NCBI GenBank assembly: GCA_937906485.1
Contig: CALCYB010000190.1
Location: 1 to 25,515, forward strand
DNA: 25,515 nucleotides
Direction of reading: 5' to 3'
Source of the DNA: an uncultured Rikenellaceae bacterium
Lineage (GTDB): Bacteria; Bacteroidota; Bacteroidia; Bacteroidales; UBA932
Position 1 is the first letter of the stretch. Each line of letters opens with the position of its first letter. Shown piece by piece: positions 23,013 to 25,515 of the stretch. A program made the translations under genes and the position numbers. The notes beneath the pieces were generated by a model. That model was given only the letters and a program-made list of their open reading frames with translations. It made no database searches and was not told the DNA's origin.

Positions 23013-24832
23013 AACTTGAACTGCTGGCTCCGGCCAAAGACAAACAAATCGGCATCGCAGCCATCAACTGCGGTGCCGATGCTGTTTATATAGCCGGTCC
23101 CGCTTACGGGGCCAGAGAAGCGGCCGGCAATTCCTTCGAAGACCTGCAGGAGCTGACCGCCTATGCCCACAGGTTCGGGGTCAAAGTCTACCTGGTGCTC
23201 AACACCATCCTCTATGACCACGAACTGCCGGAAGCCGAATACTACCTGCAACAGGCCTATCGGATTGGCTGTGACGCCGTCATCGTCCAAGACCTGGGCA
23301 TTCTGAAAATGAAACGGCCACCGATCCCTTTGCATGCCTCCACCCAAACCAACATCCGCACCGTGGAGCAGGCGCGTTTTCTGGCTTCATTCGGTTTTGA
23401 GCGCATCATTCTGGCCCGCGAGTTGTCCGTCCAACAGATCCAGCAGATCCGCCAGGCCGTAGATTGTGAGATCGAAACCTTTGTCCACGGCGCCCTCTGC
23501 GTATCCTACAGCGGTGCCTGCTACCTGAGTCAGAAACTGGCCGGGCGCAGCGCCAACCGAGGAAGCTGCATCCAGGCCTGCCGGGGCCGCTATGACCTGG
23601 AAGATGCGGACGGGAATCTGCTTGCCCGCAACAAGACCCTGCTGTCTCTGAAAGATTTTTCGGGAGATGACCACTTGGAAGCCCTGGCCCAAGCCGGTGT
23701 CTGCTCCTTCAAGATCGAGGGCCGCCTCAAGAACGAATCCTACGTCAAGAACATCGTCCGCCACTACCGCCGGCTGTTGGACCAACTCATTGACCGGTAT
23801 CCGGACCGTTATGCCCGCGCCTCATGGGGAACGGTATCGGGCGGTTTCACCCCCAACCCGGACTACACCTTCAGCCGGGGAAGAACTTCATTTTTTCTGG
23901 ACGGAAAACGGCAGAAGTGGTGTTCAATGGATGCAGGCAAAAACATTGGAGAGCCCATCGGTGAACTGCACCATCTCCAAATCAAACAGGACTGGGCCAC
24001 CTTCCGGATCAAGACCGACAAGCTCCTGCACAATGGAGACGGACTCTGTCTGGTCACCGATCGCGGTGAGGTAACCGGTTTCCGCATCGAACAAGTGCAG
24101 GACGGAGTCATCAAAAGCAAAGCGCTCCCCGAATTGAAAAACGGCCGTATGCTCTACCGCAACTTCAACCACAGTTTTGAAAAAGACCTGGAAAAGCAGA
24201 TGCCACAACGCATCATTCCCATTGTGCTGGACCTGACACAAGATGCTGATGGCTTGCTGCTTCTGGCCCACCGTCCGGACGGCACCCGAGCCACATGCCG
24301 CATAGAGGGTCCTTTTGATGCTGCCAAGAACGAAGCCATGGCCCTGGAGAACATCCGCCGCCAACTGGAGAAAAAAAGCAATTGCTACCAATTCTTCCTC
24401 CGGGATTGTCGGATTCAGGCTTGTCCGTTCATCCCGGCCTCCCGTCTGAACGAAGCCCGACGCACACTGGCCGACGCTTTTGACCGGCAGCCCGCTCCGC
24501 AGAATACCCGACACCTGCCCGCACCCATCATCACACCCGCACAGCAGACCCTCAGCCGCCTGGCCTGGGAAAGCCAACGTTCCGGCAACCTGAACATAGC
24601 CAACCGTCTCTCCCGAGAGTTGTACCAAGAGCTGGACATGGCCCCCCAGGAAGCGTACGAGATCCATCCGGAAGCAGGGGCCGAACTGATGCGCTGCAAA
24701 TACTGCCTTCGCCACGAAATGGGCCGCTGCACCAAAGGCAAGGACACTCGCCCCTGGTACCTGATCAACCAAGGATACCGGCTCACCGTCGAATTCGATT
24801 GCGAAAAGTGCGAAATGGTCATCCGTGGATAA
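23003..24832 (+). CDS. U32 family protein (RlhA/YdcP-like)
   Basis: A 609-residue member of the U32 collagenase-like group. The better-studied members are RNA hydroxylases: RlhA acts on 23S rRNA C2501 and TrhP on tRNA U34. The length and the long C-terminal half (DUF3656-like) favour the RlhA branch. The U32 signature E-x-F-V-H-G-A-L-C is at 158-166. C166, C173, C189 and C193 are the four cysteines expected to hold an iron-sulfur cluster, the last two within NRGSCIQACR. The C-terminus adds CKYCLRHEMGRC and CEKC, a second cysteine set that could bind a metal. It is coupled to the TPR gene; no functional link between the two is evident. Confidence 0.88.
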   Translation: MQIKLELLAPAKDKQIGIAAINCGADAVYIAGPAYGAREAAGNSFEDLQELTAYAHRFGVKVYLVLNTILYDHELPEAEYYLQQAYRIGCDAVIVQDLGILKMKRPPIPLHASTQTNIRTVEQARFLASFGFERIILARELSVQQIQQIRQAVDCEIETFVHGALCVSYSGACYLSQKLAGRSANRGSCIQACRGRYDLEDADGNLLARNKTLLSLKDFSGDDHLEALAQAGVCSFKIEGRLKNESYVKNIVRHYRRLLDQLIDRYPDRYARASWGTVSGGFTPNPDYTFSRGRTSFFLDGKRQKWCSMDAGKNIGEPIGELHHLQIKQDWATFRIKTDKLLHNGDGLCLVTDRGEVTGFRIEQVQDGVIKSKALPELKNGRMLYRNFNHSFEKDLEKQMPQRIIPIVLDLTQDADGLLLLAHRPDGTRATCRIEGPFDAAKNEAMALENIRRQLEKKSNCYQFFLRDCRIQACPFIPASRLNEARRTLADAFDRQPAPQNTRHLPAPIITPAQQTLSRLAWESQRSGNLNIANRLSRELYQELDMAPQEAYEIHPEAGAELMRCKYCLRHEMGRCTKGKDTRPWYLINQGYRLTVEFDCEKCEMVIRG

Positions 24833-24843
24833 GACAAAAAAAC

Positions 24844-24851
24844 TAACTTTG
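24844..24851 (+). promoter_or_regulatory. -7 element (TAACTTTG) very close to the holB start
   Basis: TAACTTTG fits TAnnTTTG but ends only four bases before the ATG. If used, transcription would begin at or near the A of the start codon, giving a leaderless or almost leaderless message. No -33 TTTG is found at 19-21 bp. Confidence 0.45.
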
Positions 24852-24855
24852 TAGT

Positions 24856-25515
24856 ATGTTGTTCCGAGATATCCGGGGAAATGAACCCCTCAAGAAACGC
24901 CTGGCCACCATGTGCGACGAGCATCGCACCAGCCATGCCATCCTGTTCTCCGAAAACGGGGAATACGGGGCCGTTGCGCTGGCTGTTGCACTGGCACAAT
25001 ACTTGTGCTGTCCCGACAGAAAAAATGCGGAAGCCTGTGGTGTCTGCCCCAGTTGCCAGAAATTCAACAAGCTCATTCATCCGGACCTTCATTTCATCTT
25101 CCCGATCAACAACACCGGCAAGAGTTCCGGCCGACCGGCCGTCGAATCCTTTCTGGCTCCCTGGCGGAACCTGCTGCTGACCAACCCTTATTTCTCGGAA
25201 GAAACCCTGAGCAAAGCATTGGGACTGGAAACAAAGACCGGTACCATTGCCGTACAGGAAGCCAAAGAAATCCTGGCCAAAATGTCCATGAGGGCATACG
25301 AAGGAGGCAACAAGTTCACCATCCTCTGGCTTCCCGAACGGATGACGGCTGAAGCAGCAAACAAACTCTTGAAAATCATTGAAGAGCCCTACCCCAATTC
25401 TTACTTCTTCCTGATCACTCGTGCCCCGCAACGCGTCATGACCACCATCGTCTCCCGTTGCCAGCACATCGAAGTGGGACCCATCCCGATGGATGCCCAC
25501 ACAGATCAGACCGAG
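24856..25515 (+). CDS. holB: DNA polymerase III delta' subunit, 5' part (runs off the window)
   Basis: The first 220 codons of the clamp-loader subunit delta', open to the right edge. The N-terminus MLFRDIRGNEPLKKRL is typical (F-x-D-I-x-G). Where DnaX has a Walker A loop, this reads SENGEYGAVALA, without the GKT; delta' does not need to bind ATP. The zinc-binding cysteines C51/C52, C61, C64 and C67 (CCPDRKNAEACGVCPSC) are present. The NKLLKIIEEP and SRCQ segments (the SRC arginine-finger motif, near 207) mark the AAA+ core. The gene follows U32 by 23 bp, with a -7 box of its own in the gap. Its 3' end is not visible. Confidence 0.93.
   Translation, partial: MLFRDIRGNEPLKKRLATMCDEHRTSHAILFSENGEYGAVALAVALAQYLCCPDRKNAEACGVCPSCQKFNKLIHPDLHFIFPINNTGKSSGRPAVESFLAPWRNLLLTNPYFSEETLSKALGLETKTGTIAVQEAKEILAKMSMRAYEGGNKFTILWLPERMTAEAANKLLKIIEEPYPNSYFFLITRAPQRVMTTIVSRCQHIEVGPIPMDAHTDQTE

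Noticed and set aside
24943..24978. Loss of the Walker A motif in holB
   Set aside because: Degenerate P-loops are normal for the delta' subunit and do not suggest inactivation.
436..25515. Mobile elements, CRISPR arrays, tRNA/rRNA genes or a defence system
   Set aside because: None seen: no transposase, integrase, repeat-spacer pattern or tRNA-like cloverleaf in the short intergenic gaps.

Overview
The window looks like ordinary chromosome from a member of the Bacteroidota, most likely order Bacteroidales. The family cannot be fixed from sequence alone. Three things point there. Many genes are preceded by the Bacteroidota -7 promoter element TAnnTTTG rather than an E. coli-type -10 box. Several families are typical of the group: a DUF3109 protein, an SdhC of the b558 type, a fused DAHP synthase/chorismate mutase and a two-repeat M16-like protein. 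The exported proteins include a lipoprotein and barrels ending in Phe. The gene content is mostly housekeeping. I see no phage, insertion sequence, CRISPR array, tRNA or rRNA.

Layout: positions 1-435 are non-coding, with a likely terminator hairpin and two tandem-repeat arrays (27 bp x4 and 12 bp x6). Then follow an SDR oxidoreductase (-), a small outer-membrane barrel (+), a MiaA-ATP-grasp fusion (-), smpB (+), a methyltransferase-lgt pair (-), and a probable pgk - BASS transporter - PlsC-like acyltransferase - Omp85-like barrel run (+). After these come pyrH - frr - DAHP synthase/chorismate mutase (-), a lone sdhC (+), a coiled-coil membrane protein with hemW (-), a propeller-like lipoprotein with a two-TM protein and a DUF2007 protein (+), an M16-like protein with a DUF3109 protein (-), a TPR protein with a U32 protein (+), and the 5' part of holB (+), which runs off the right edge.

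The DNA is compact. Within operons genes abut or overlap (frr/aro 0 bp, TPR/U32 10 bp, M16/DUF3109 26 bp). Convergent pairs overlap at their 3' ends (4, 4 and 49 bp), and divergent pairs share short intergenic regions with back-to-back -7 boxes.

The strongest oddity is the 615-residue protein that joins a complete tRNA dimethylallyltransferase (MiaA) to a complete RimK-like ATP-grasp ligase. Other points worth checking are an sdhC without sdhA/sdhB beside it, an M16 protein that has lost its N-terminal HxxEH zinc motif, an intrinsic terminator embedded in the 3' coding end of the opposing hemW, a probable leaderless holB promoter, and the repeat arrays at the left edge.
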